Assembly: GCA_037349495.1 (NCBI GenBank)
Contig: CP140212.1
Location: forward strand, 310,001 to 374,000
Source of the DNA: Lotmaria passim
Lineage: Eukaryota; Euglenozoa; Kinetoplastea; Trypanosomatida; Trypanosomatidae
Direction: 5' to 3'
DNA: 64,000 nucleotides
Positions 20,346 to 29,265 of this stretch are shown here, piece by piece. The notes under the pieces were generated by a model that did not search any database, had not been told where the DNA came from, and was given only the letters and a program-made list of their open reading frames with translations. Both the position numbers and the translations under genes were made by a program. The stretch's first letter is position 1. Each line of letters starts with the position of its first letter.

Positions 20346-21366
20346 GCTGTAAAGAATGGGGCTCTCTCTTTTTGTTGTGCTTTGTTTAGTTGACTTCTTC
20401 TTTGTCTTTTTCTACTTGCCACTATGGGCGGACAAAAATGGGGCAATGCCGGGTGGCGCGTGAACTTTAAAATTGCCGTATGCTTTTTGTGTACAGACGC
20501 TACACAAGGCATCGTATCTCAGCCTCATTTGGTTTTCATGTGTCATATCAAAGTTAGGTTTAATGCCTACTTTTTTGGAGGGTAAAGAGGTCTCAAGCTA
20601 CCCGCTAGCTGTCTGTGTTTCCCATTCTTTCACTGTTTCTCTGTCTCTTTTTCTTTTTCTGACGGTGCTTGTCTTTCCACACGACACAAGTCAACAGCAG
20701 ACTAGATAACTGGAAGGACGGCAAAAGTACGCTGTTGGCACGTCCTCCTTTAGGCTAAATCTTGCTTCTTTCGCTACTCTCTTCTCTAGCTTTTCAGTAC
20801 CGTTCTCTATTTCACAAGGCACAAACGACTCAGAAGAAAGGGAACTTCAAAGTACTTTCCGCGTGTCTTTTACTCATGGCTCATTATTCTGAAACGAGTC
20901 TCTTTTTTATTTATTTTCTGTCTGCTTCTGAAGTTGACGTCCTGAGCGCGCATCAACTCCCTTTGCTTAAGCTCTTTGCATTTCTCGAGTCTTAGGGGAA
21001 GCAAAGCTGAAAAAGGTGCGTATTTACTTTTTTCTTCTAAAGTCATAATTGTTCATTGATTCCAGATCTATCGAGCTATTTAAAAGTTCACGGTCTTTTT
21101 TTTCTTTGTTTTCATGAGCACAGAACAGTCGTTGCTTCTTTTTAGCACATTAGTGTCTTCATTGCTCATCTTTTTTCTGTTTCATTGTTATTTTTTATCA
21201 TTGTTACTATTATTATTATTATTGCAAGAGGGGAAGGTGCTAAGCTTCGGAAAAGTAAAAAGAGAACCTCAGACACCAATTCATAAACACAAGGAGAGAG
21301 AAAAAAACAAGCAAACAAAATAACAAGGCTGACAAAGAAGGGAGAAACCACCTCTTTTGCTCCAGG
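20346..21366. other. Intergenic spacer S1-S2 (duplicated)
   Basis: 1,021 bases with no gene. It matches the S2-S3 spacer (24175-25195) with no length change and, by reading, a single base difference at about position 20462 (G versus A). A TTG-initiated open frame at 20473-20709 occurs in both copies only because the DNA was duplicated. Confidence 0.8.
21180..21228 (+). promoter_or_regulatory. Predicted trans-splice acceptor for S2
   Basis: A T-rich tract with ATT repeats ends at GCAAG (AG 21227-21228), giving a 5' UTR of about 138 nt. A CTCCAG one base before the ATG is a poorer candidate because it would leave almost no leader. Confidence 0.45.
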
Positions 21367-24174
21367 ATGCAACCATACAGCCGCGCCCGCACCAACCGAG
21401 AGGTCCCCGAAAAGGTCCACGTACGATCAGTTGCTGACACCACCACCCCACCCCACCTTCATTCGTCTGTGTCTCGCAAACGCAGTGGGAGAAAAACTGC
21501 CACGCTTTTCTCCATTGCTTTCGGAACGCTCGTTGCGATGTGCGTGACGGTGGTGTATATCTTCACCGCCGGCTTCGGCTCCATCGATGTGAAGACGGCG
21601 GATCGTGTGAAGAATAAGGACAGCGCCGTTTTCACAGCGCAGACAGCTGGCTTGACAGCAGCGCCGGTGGAGAAGGCTGGAAAGACCGCAACGACCTCCA
21701 CGACTGCGACGACGACGACCACAGGGTTGCCGTCGCCCATCACGCCAAGGCAATATGTGAATATATTCGATCGCGAAGACACCCGCACCGCTCGCCCGGA
21801 ACCGGCCTTCAAAGATATGACGAGACAGTATGAAAGTGGCGAGTACCAGCCGGAGGAGCCGGAGCGCGTGCCGGGCCTCACCGTGACGCGTCACACCTAC
21901 ACGCCAGCTGAGCTGTTGGAGAAGTTCCGCGGCGTGGACTACATCTACAGCTTCGTCAACGGCAGTGAGGTAAACCACCATTTCCGCAAGGCATCGTTGG
22001 TTACCTGCGCACGAAAGTTCATGGAGTTGGAGCGAAATGCGTACACCAACCACGGCATCGTCCCACCAGAGATGCAGCTGGAGCTGCACAATGGCACGCC
22101 TGCCTGCTACACTTCCTATTTAGCTGGCAAGCTGAGCCAGCACACCACCATCGCAAGCCTGCTCAAGAAGCTGTCAGCGCGCATTCGACCAGGTATTGGC
22201 GATCGCGAGACGGACGAGCTGCGGCACAGCATCCGCAGTCTGGAGCAGCACGTGCGGTGGCACCGCGGCCGCGTGGTGATCGTGTCACCGGGGCACCACC
22301 CGACGTGGGTGGACGGCGCGAAGAACTTCCTTGCTGGTGCGTGCGGTGACGCGTCTGTGCAGGCGTTGCGGCTGCGTGGCACGCACCTGCGGCTGACGAC
22401 GGTGCACCAGGACGCAGTGATGCCGTACGGTATCCGTCTGACTGTGAACTCCCACTCCATCGAGCAGCACATCTGGCGTCTGCGGAACATCACACCGGTG
22501 CACGTGTACATGAACGACGACTACTTCGTGAACCGCGACGTTGCGATCACGGACCTGTTCAACGAGTACGGTGGCACGATCGTACGGACGGAAAAAGGAC
22601 TGTTACGTAAGGGCATCCGCGGTCCATTGGAAGGCGGCACGTGGGGCGAAGGGGTGCGCAACACTCAAGCGTTCAACATTATGGAGCTGGACATGCGACA
22701 CGAGGACTACCTTCCTGCTGATCTGGAGAGTTTGTGGATCGCGAAAAAAGAAGAGCAGCACGTTGACCTCTCAACGCCTATTCCACCCATCGCGCCAAAC
22801 GAGATCATCGACACGGCGCTCACCTATAAAGAGTTGGACTGGCCCACGCCGGTCCAGCCGCGCCGCTATCGCCGTTACGCGACACACGCTCCCTTCGTCT
22901 ACTGCACCAATATGCATCGCTTCATGCAGACCCGCTACGCTCGTGAGTTTGCCTACAACTCTTTTCTTCACCGCGGCCGCCGAGGACGGGATCTGTACGT
23001 GCCATTTGTGTACAACGCCTTCGTGATGGCCCGGCCGTGGCAGGCGTCGCCGCAGTTCCTGCCGTACCTGCTGCAGCTGCACCGCAGCCGTAACGCGACA
23101 CCGACGGAGGCGCCGCCGTCGGTTGAGATATCGCTGGACAACTTCGACGGCTGCGGTCAGTCAACATTGCGAGGTGGCGCGTCCGCCTCGCAGTGTATCT
23201 TTGCTAAGTTCCTAGACAATTTGACGTTTAACGAGAATGTGATTGCACGTGTAGCGAATGAGGAGCCGTTGTACTTCAACATCAACGCTGGCTTCAGCTC
23301 TGACGCAGCGGCCAGTCAGCTCCGCGAGTTTCTGCATGACAAGTTCCCCACCCCCATCTACCTGGAGCAGTCTTCTCCGTCAACCACGGCCGATCCAGAG
23401 GTTGCCGGCGCTGGCGGGGACGGGGAGAATGCGGCGACGACGACTGCAGCGAACGCGGTGGCGGATGCGGTGCTGACGCCGACCTTCGATGCGCTGATGG
23501 CGCTGCCGGTGGTGGGCGTTGTGTCGTACGAGGAGGGTGTGTGCCCGCTGGTGCGGAGTCTGTGGCTTGCGTTTGCGGGGCACCACCGGGGCCGCGTGCA
23601 CGTTGCGGTGCAGCGCCACAGCTTAGGCGAGGCCGGGGAGGCGGACGAGTCGCTGCGTGAGACGCGGAGGCGACTGGGGCATCGCGTGCTGAGTTCGTTT
23701 TCAGGCGTAAGATGCGCGTTCGGCTCCCTTGTGAGCGTAGGACCTGCTAATCGCACGGAGGCGCTGGCTGACGTTGCGCTGCGTGCGCTGCGTGAGAGCG
23801 GTGGTGCGGGTGTGGAGCTGCCGTCGACGTGTGGGCACAGCGGCGACAACGACGCTGCTGCTGCTGGTGCTGGGCTGCGGGTGCGTGGATTTGTGATTGA
23901 TGCCCGCACGCCGAGTGCGCCGGTGAAGAGTGTGGGCGCGCTCCGTGACGCGCTCGCGATGCCTGGGCAGACGCTCGCGCTGGAGGACTTCCGTGCGGTG
24001 CGTGTGGGGCCGGAGGACCGTGACGTGGTGCTGGTGCTTGCGCGCGAGGACGCGGATGCGAAGGCCGTGCACTGGATCACCGGTGCGTCGGAGAACGACC
24101 TGCTGGTGACTTATCCGCTGCCTGTGGAGGCGTATGAGAACATGACTGCATTTGTGAAATGGAGCGCTCCTTAG
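21367..24174 (+). CDS. Stealth-family sugar-phosphate transferase paralogue S2
   Basis: A 935-residue type II membrane protein; ATG start. The membrane span is near residues 45-69, followed by a Thr-rich stem. CR1 is canonical (DYIYSFVNGSEVNHHFRK). CR2 carries the IRLTVNSHSIEQHIWR version rather than the LRFTADSHVIEQHIWR version of S1, with the acidic pair Asp384-Asp385. The CR3 H-x-P histidine is His507, and CR4 shows SLDNFDGC, YFNINAGF and DKFPTPIYLE. The segment after DNFDGC (FAKFLDNLTFNENVIARVANEEP) is shared with S5 and not with its own duplicate S3. The carboxyl end (AFVKWSAP) equals that of S1. All predicted key motifs are present, so it should be active. Confidence 0.88.
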   Translation: MQPYSRARTNREVPEKVHVRSVADTTTPPHLHSSVSRKRSGRKTATLFSIAFGTLVAMCVTVVYIFTAGFGSIDVKTADRVKNKDSAVFTAQTAGLTAAPVEKAGKTATTSTTATTTTTGLPSPITPRQYVNIFDREDTRTARPEPAFKDMTRQYESGEYQPEEPERVPGLTVTRHTYTPAELLEKFRGVDYIYSFVNGSEVNHHFRKASLVTCARKFMELERNAYTNHGIVPPEMQLELHNGTPACYTSYLAGKLSQHTTIASLLKKLSARIRPGIGDRETDELRHSIRSLEQHVRWHRGRVVIVSPGHHPTWVDGAKNFLAGACGDASVQALRLRGTHLRLTTVHQDAVMPYGIRLTVNSHSIEQHIWRLRNITPVHVYMNDDYFVNRDVAITDLFNEYGGTIVRTEKGLLRKGIRGPLEGGTWGEGVRNTQAFNIMELDMRHEDYLPADLESLWIAKKEEQHVDLSTPIPPIAPNEIIDTALTYKELDWPTPVQPRRYRRYATHAPFVYCTNMHRFMQTRYAREFAYNSFLHRGRRGRDLYVPFVYNAFVMARPWQASPQFLPYLLQLHRSRNATPTEAPPSVEISLDNFDGCGQSTLRGGASASQCIFAKFLDNLTFNENVIARVANEEPLYFNINAGFSSDAAASQLREFLHDKFPTPIYLEQSSPSTTADPEVAGAGGDGENAATTTAANAVADAVLTPTFDALMALPVVGVVSYEEGVCPLVRSLWLAFAGHHRGRVHVAVQRHSLGEAGEADESLRETRRRLGHRVLSSFSGVRCAFGSLVSVGPANRTEALADVALRALRESGGAGVELPSTCGHSGDNDAAAAGAGLRVRGFVIDARTPSAPVKSVGALRDALAMPGQTLALEDFRAVRVGPEDRDVVLVLAREDADAKAVHWITGASENDLLVTYPLPVEAYENMTAFVKWSAP

Positions 24175-25195
24175 GCTGTAAAGAATGGGGCTCTCTCTTT
24201 TTGTTGTGCTTTGTTTAGTTGACTTCTTCTTTGTCTTTTTCTACTTGCCACTATGGGCGGACAAAAATGGGGCAATGCCGGGTGGCGCGTAAACTTTAAA
24301 ATTGCCGTATGCTTTTTGTGTACAGACGCTACACAAGGCATCGTATCTCAGCCTCATTTGGTTTTCATGTGTCATATCAAAGTTAGGTTTAATGCCTACT
24401 TTTTTGGAGGGTAAAGAGGTCTCAAGCTACCCGCTAGCTGTCTGTGTTTCCCATTCTTTCACTGTTTCTCTGTCTCTTTTTCTTTTTCTGACGGTGCTTG
24501 TCTTTCCACACGACACAAGTCAACAGCAGACTAGATAACTGGAAGGACGGCAAAAGTACGCTGTTGGCACGTCCTCCTTTAGGCTAAATCTTGCTTCTTT
24601 CGCTACTCTCTTCTCTAGCTTTTCAGTACCGTTCTCTATTTCACAAGGCACAAACGACTCAGAAGAAAGGGAACTTCAAAGTACTTTCCGCGTGTCTTTT
24701 ACTCATGGCTCATTATTCTGAAACGAGTCTCTTTTTTATTTATTTTCTGTCTGCTTCTGAAGTTGACGTCCTGAGCGCGCATCAACTCCCTTTGCTTAAG
24801 CTCTTTGCATTTCTCGAGTCTTAGGGGAAGCAAAGCTGAAAAAGGTGCGTATTTACTTTTTTCTTCTAAAGTCATAATTGTTCATTGATTCCAGATCTAT
24901 CGAGCTATTTAAAAGTTCACGGTCTTTTTTTTCTTTGTTTTCATGAGCACAGAACAGTCGTTGCTTCTTTTTAGCACATTAGTGTCTTCATTGCTCATCT
25001 TTTTTCTGTTTCATTGTTATTTTTTATCATTGTTACTATTATTATTATTATTGCAAGAGGGGAAGGTGCTAAGCTTCGGAAAAGTAAAAAGAGAACCTCA
25101 GACACCAATTCATAAACACAAGGAGAGAGAAAAAAACAAGCAAACAAAATAACAAGGCTGACAAAGAAGGGAGAAACCACCTCTTTTGCTCCAGG
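24175..25195. other. Intergenic spacer S2-S3 (duplicated)
   Basis: 1,021 bases, near-identical to the S1-S2 spacer. No gene is supported. The matching acceptor candidate for S3 is the AG at 25056-25057. Confidence 0.8.
25009..25057 (+). promoter_or_regulatory. Predicted trans-splice acceptor for S3
   Basis: Same sequence as the S2 acceptor, displaced by 3,829 bp. Confidence 0.45.
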
Positions 25196-28009
25196 ATGCA
25201 ACCATACAGCCGCGCCCGCACCAACCGAGAGGTCCCCGAAAAGGTCCACGCACGATCAGTTGCTGACACCACCACCCCACCCCACCTTCATTCGTCTGTG
25301 TCTCGCAAACGCAGTGGGAGAAAAACTGCCACGCTTTTCTCCATTGCTTTCGGAACGCTCGTTGTGATGTGCGTGACGGTGGTGTATATCTTCACCGCCG
25401 GCTTCGGCTCCATCGATGTGAAGACGGCGGATCGTGTGAAGAATAAGGACAGCGCCGTTTTCACAGCGCAGACAGCTGGCTTGACAGCAGCGCCGGTGGA
25501 GAAGGCTGGAAAGACCGCAACGACCTCCACGACTGCGACGACGACGACCACAGGGTTGCCGTCGCCCATCACGCCAAGGCAATATGTGAATATATTCGAT
25601 CGCGAAGACACCCGCACCGCTCGCCCGGAACCGGCCTTCAAAGATATGACGAGACAGTATGAAAGTGGCGAGTACCAGCCGGAGGAGCCGGAGCGCGTGC
25701 CGGGCCTCACCGTGACGCGTCACACCTACACGCCAGCTGAGCTGTTGGAGAAGTTCCGCGGCGTGGACTACATCTACAGCTTCGTCAACGGCAGTGAGGT
25801 AAACCACCATTTCCGCAAGGCATCGTTGGTCACCTGCGCACGAAAGTTCATGGAGTTGGAGCGAAATGCGTACACCAACCACGGCATCGTCCCACCAGAG
25901 ATGCAGCTGGAGCTGCACAATGGCACGCCTGCCTGCTACACTTCCTATTTAGCTGGCAAGCTGAGCCAGCACACCACCATCGCAAGCCTGCTCAAGAAGC
26001 TGTCAGCGCGCATTCGACCAGGTATTGGCGATCGCGAGACGGACGAGCTGAGGCACAGCATCCGCAGTCTGGAGCAGCACGTGCGGTGGCACCGCGGCCG
26101 CGTGGTGATCGTGTCACCGGGGCACCACCCGACGTGGGTGGACGGCGCGAAGAACTTCCTTGCTGGTGCGTGCGGTGACGCGTCTGTGCAGGCGTTGCGG
26201 CTGCGTGGCACGCACCTGCGGCTGACGACGGTCAACCAGGACGCATTGATGCCGTACGGTATCCGTCTGACTGTGAACTCCCACTCCATCGAGCAGCACA
26301 TCTGGCGTCTGCGGAACATCACACCGGTGCACGTGTACATGAACGACGACTACTTCGTGAACCGCGACGTTGCGATCACGGACCTGTTCAACGAGTACGG
26401 TGGCACGATCGTACGGACGGAAAAAGGAATACTGCGTGAAGGCATCCGCGGTCCATTGGAAGGCGGCACGTGGAACGATGGGTCGCTCAACACTCAAGCG
26501 TTCAACATTATGGAGCTGGACATGCGACACGAGGACTACCTTCCTGCTGATCTGGAGAGTTTGTGGATCGCGAAAAAAGAAGAGCAGCACGTTGACCTCT
26601 CAACGCCTATTCCACCCATCGCGCCAAACGAGATCATCGACACGGCGCTCACCTATAAAGAGTTGGACTGGCCCACGCCGGTCCAGCCGCGCCGCTATCG
26701 CCGTTACGCGACACACGCTCCCTTCGTCTACTGCACCAATATGCATCGCTTCATGCAGACCCGCTACGCTCGTGAGTTTGCCTACAACTCTTTTCTTCAC
26801 CGTGTCCGCCGAGGACGGGATCTGTACGTGCCATTTGTGTACAACGCCTTCGTGATGGCCCGGCCGTGGCAGGCGTCGCCGCAGTTCCTGCCGTACCTGC
26901 TGCAGCTGCACCGCAGCCGTAACGCGACACCGACGGAGGCGCCGCCGTCGGTTGAGATATCGCTGGACAACTTCGACGGCTGTGCGCCGGCGTCGCTGCG
27001 CGGTGGTTGGCGAGCAGCGAAGGCTACCTTTATGCAGTTTAGGGACAAAAAGGAAGCGAACGAGAAAGTCATCCATGACATTGCGCGGAAGAAGCTCACG
27101 TACTTCAACATCAACACCGCCTTCAGCTCTGACACTACGGCCAGTCAGCTCCGCGAGTTTCTGCATGACAAGTTCCCCACCCCCATCTACCTGGAGCAGT
27201 TTTCTCCGTCAACCACGGCCGATCCAGAAGATGCCGGCGCTGGCGGGGACGAGGAGAATGCGACGACGACGACGACGACGACGACGACTGCAGCGAACGC
27301 GGTGCTGACGCCGACCTTCGATGCGCTGATGGCGCTGCCGGTGGTGGGCGTTGTGTCGTACGAGGAGGGTGTGTGCCCGCTGGTGCGGAGTCTGTGGCTT
27401 GCGTTTGCGGGGCACCACCGGGGCCGCGTGCACGTTGCGGTGCAGCGCCACAGCTTAGGCGAGGCCGGGGAGGCGGACGAGTCGCTGCGTGAGACGCGGA
27501 GGCGACTGGGGCACCGCGTGCTGAGTTCGTTTTCAGGCGTAAGATGCGCGTTCGGCTCCCTTGTGAGCGTAGGGCCCGCTAATCGCACGGAGGCGCTGGC
27601 TGACATTGCGCTGCGTGCGCTGCGTGAGAGCGGTGGTGCGGGTGTGGAGCTGCCGTCGACGTGTGGGAACAGCGGCGACAACGACGGTGCTGCTGCTGCT
27701 GGTGCTGGGCTGCGGGTGCGTGGATTTGTGATTGATGCCCGCACGCCGAGTGCGCCGGTGAAGAGTGTGGGCGCGCTCCGTGACGCGCTCGCGATGCCTG
27801 GGCAGACGCTCGCGCTGGAGGACTTCCGTGCGGTGCGTGTGGGGCCGGAGGACCGTGACGTGGTGCTGGTGCTTGCGCGCGAGGACGCGGATGCGAAGGC
27901 CGTGCACTGGATCACCAGTGCGTCGGAGAACGACCTGCTGGTGACTTATCCGCTGCCTGTGGAGGCGTATGAGGACCTAGATGCGCCGGTACGCTGGTCC
28001 CAAGCGTGA
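25196..28009 (+). CDS. Stealth-family sugar-phosphate transferase paralogue S3
   Basis: 937 residues, ATG start. It is almost identical to S2 through the tail, span, stem, CR1 and most of CR2 (acidic pair Asp384-Asp385, CR3 His507). It departs from S2 in three places: the loop after CR2 (ILREGIRGPLEGGTWNDGSL), the segment after DNFDGC (RAAKATFMQFRDKKEANEKV), and a longer Thr run from ACG repeats at about 27262-27289. In CR2, TTVNQDAL replaces TTVHQDAV. CR4 reads YFNINTAF. The carboxyl end is DLDAPVRWSQA, closer in type to S8 than to S2. These are clustered replacements in an otherwise young duplicate, which points to gene conversion after duplication. Confidence 0.88.
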   Translation: MQPYSRARTNREVPEKVHARSVADTTTPPHLHSSVSRKRSGRKTATLFSIAFGTLVVMCVTVVYIFTAGFGSIDVKTADRVKNKDSAVFTAQTAGLTAAPVEKAGKTATTSTTATTTTTGLPSPITPRQYVNIFDREDTRTARPEPAFKDMTRQYESGEYQPEEPERVPGLTVTRHTYTPAELLEKFRGVDYIYSFVNGSEVNHHFRKASLVTCARKFMELERNAYTNHGIVPPEMQLELHNGTPACYTSYLAGKLSQHTTIASLLKKLSARIRPGIGDRETDELRHSIRSLEQHVRWHRGRVVIVSPGHHPTWVDGAKNFLAGACGDASVQALRLRGTHLRLTTVNQDALMPYGIRLTVNSHSIEQHIWRLRNITPVHVYMNDDYFVNRDVAITDLFNEYGGTIVRTEKGILREGIRGPLEGGTWNDGSLNTQAFNIMELDMRHEDYLPADLESLWIAKKEEQHVDLSTPIPPIAPNEIIDTALTYKELDWPTPVQPRRYRRYATHAPFVYCTNMHRFMQTRYAREFAYNSFLHRVRRGRDLYVPFVYNAFVMARPWQASPQFLPYLLQLHRSRNATPTEAPPSVEISLDNFDGCAPASLRGGWRAAKATFMQFRDKKEANEKVIHDIARKKLTYFNINTAFSSDTTASQLREFLHDKFPTPIYLEQFSPSTTADPEDAGAGGDEENATTTTTTTTTAANAVLTPTFDALMALPVVGVVSYEEGVCPLVRSLWLAFAGHHRGRVHVAVQRHSLGEAGEADESLRETRRRLGHRVLSSFSGVRCAFGSLVSVGPANRTEALADIALRALRESGGAGVELPSTCGNSGDNDGAAAAGAGLRVRGFVIDARTPSAPVKSVGALRDALAMPGQTLALEDFRAVRVGPEDRDVVLVLAREDADAKAVHWITSASENDLLVTYPLPVEAYEDLDAPVRWSQA
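27262..27289 (+). repeat. In-frame (ACG)n run encoding polythreonine
   Basis: Nine Thr codons here, an interrupted version of the same run in S6 (about 40402-40430), and only three Thr codons in S2, S4 and S5. It looks like a slippage-prone coding microsatellite just after CR4. Confidence 0.8.
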
Positions 28010-28749
28010 GTGTTTGTGGTATTTGTTTGTGTCCGGCGGGTTGGGTAACAAGGCGGCTTAGCGAGCGTTTTTTTTTTTTTTTGATTTGTGTTGCTGCTGC
28101 TTGTGTCTATGTTCTGTGGATTGTGTATTTAATTGGCGTGGAGTGTCTTGTTCGTGTTACTTTTTTTTTTTTTCGCTTCACGGTAGCATTGTTACTTTTT
28201 TACATTAAGGCGTTAATCGAGGTTGGGGGGTTGTGAGTGTTTATTATCATTGCTCTTTTTGTTTGGTATGGTGGGTGTGAATGCGTAGCGGAAAAATAGG
28301 GGAAAAAGAAAAAGAAAAACAGTGTATTGTAAAGGAAATTCGTTCCATTGCTCGGTCTTTTGGAATGAGGCAGGCGCCATTGTTTAGGAGCGTCGAAGCA
28401 ACAGACTGAGGTGGCGTTGCAAGAACCAGGAAGGTGTAACAGCTGAGTACTTCTGCAGACGCAAAAGGCACTTTGTTTGTCAGAATTTTAATAGTGCTGT
28501 CCTAACGGGGGCTTCTGTTAAGGGTGAGAGAAAGGAAGTTTTTTTTTTTTTAAGGTTATTTTAGAACACGAGAAATCGGCAATGGCTGAGACGATCTTCA
28601 TCTTCTCTTTTGCGCTGCTCTTTCTGTTTCTTTGTTTTTATTTTCTTGACATCCGCAGTCAAACCTCTCGTATTTGTCCTGAACACCTTTTTTTTTTGTT
28701 TGTTCTTCTTCTTTCTTTTTTCTTCTTGCTTTTATTAGGTGCTTCTACT

Positions 28750-28836
28750 TGTGTGTGTGTGTGTGTTTGTGTTTTTTTTTTTTTTACTGTTCTTTGCTTT
28801 GCTTGACTGTCGCAGAGCTCTCTCTCTCTCTCTCTT
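28750..28836. repeat. (GT)n and (CT)n microsatellites
   Basis: A GT run at 28750-28766 and a CT run at about 28817-28836 flank a T12 tract. Confidence 0.8.
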
Positions 28837-29189
28837 TCGCAAGCGATGTGTTTGTGTGCGTGTGTGTGTGCGTGCTCACGGTATTGAAATTGTGGCGCAT
28901 AAAGTCCTGTTTCGTGCAGCTGGAATTCGCTTTTCAATTGCACACACACCCACAGAGGAAGACACTCTAAACACAACCCTGTGATCCATCTCACCACTTA
29001 CAACACACTGTTCTTTTCACGGAGAATACCCCTGGGACAGAAAAAAAAAAAAAACTCAAAAACCCTGATCATTGAACACACACTGTCTTTTCGTCTTTTT
29101 TGCTCTGTGCTTCAATCGCAGCTTAAGAGCACCACTTCTTTTTTTTTTCTTGGGATTTAGCTTCTTAGGCTCTATTATCTTAAGTTTAC

Positions 29190-29222
29190 AGCCCTCCTTT
29201 TCTCCTATTTCGCGCCACACAG
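29190..29222 (+). promoter_or_regulatory. Predicted trans-splice acceptor for S4
   Basis: A CCCTCCTTTTCTCC-type tract is followed by CACACAG (AG 29221-29222), leaving a 43-nt 5' UTR. Confidence 0.65.
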
Positions 29223-29265
29223 CAGCACGTGCAGCCCGAGAGCCGTCCCCTCTTTCTTCCTTGCG

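Larger units (their letters stand above)
19983..23150 (+). repeat. Copy A of the recent 3,829-bp-period tandem duplication
   Basis: The tail of S1, the 1,021-bp spacer and most of S2 up to about 23150 match 23812-26979 at a constant offset of 3,829 bp. Differences are few except in the variable loop at about 22588-22665. Confidence 0.85.
23812..26979 (+). repeat. Copy B of the recent 3,829-bp-period tandem duplication
   Basis: Counterpart of 19983-23150. It covers the tail of S2, the S2-S3 spacer and most of S3. Identity breaks sharply after the DNFDGC codons, where S2 and S3 carry different cassettes. Confidence 0.85.
28010..29265. other. Intergenic spacer S3-S4
   Basis: 1.26 kb without a gene and unlike the S1-S2/S2-S3 spacer. 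It contains GT, CT and T runs (for example 28750-28766, 28817-28836, and A14 at 29041-29054). The ATG frame at 28582-28806 encodes only Phe/Leu from T-rich DNA. Confidence 0.65.

Noticed and set aside
20473-20709. 78-codon frame repeated exactly at 24302-24538
   Set aside because: Conservation comes from the recent duplication of the whole spacer. It begins at TTG, and its composition is that of spacer DNA.
23358-24080. Minus-strand frames of about 240 codons recurring in most Stealth copies
   Set aside because: They recur only because the sense DNA is homogenised. Their peptides are Ser/Arg/Ala-rich shadows, and they start at no consistent splice signal.
28582-28806. ATG-initiated hydrophobic 74-codon frame in the S3-S4 spacer
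   Set aside because: It is nearly all Phe, Leu and Ser from T runs and ends in a translated GT repeat. No splice-site or codon-use support.
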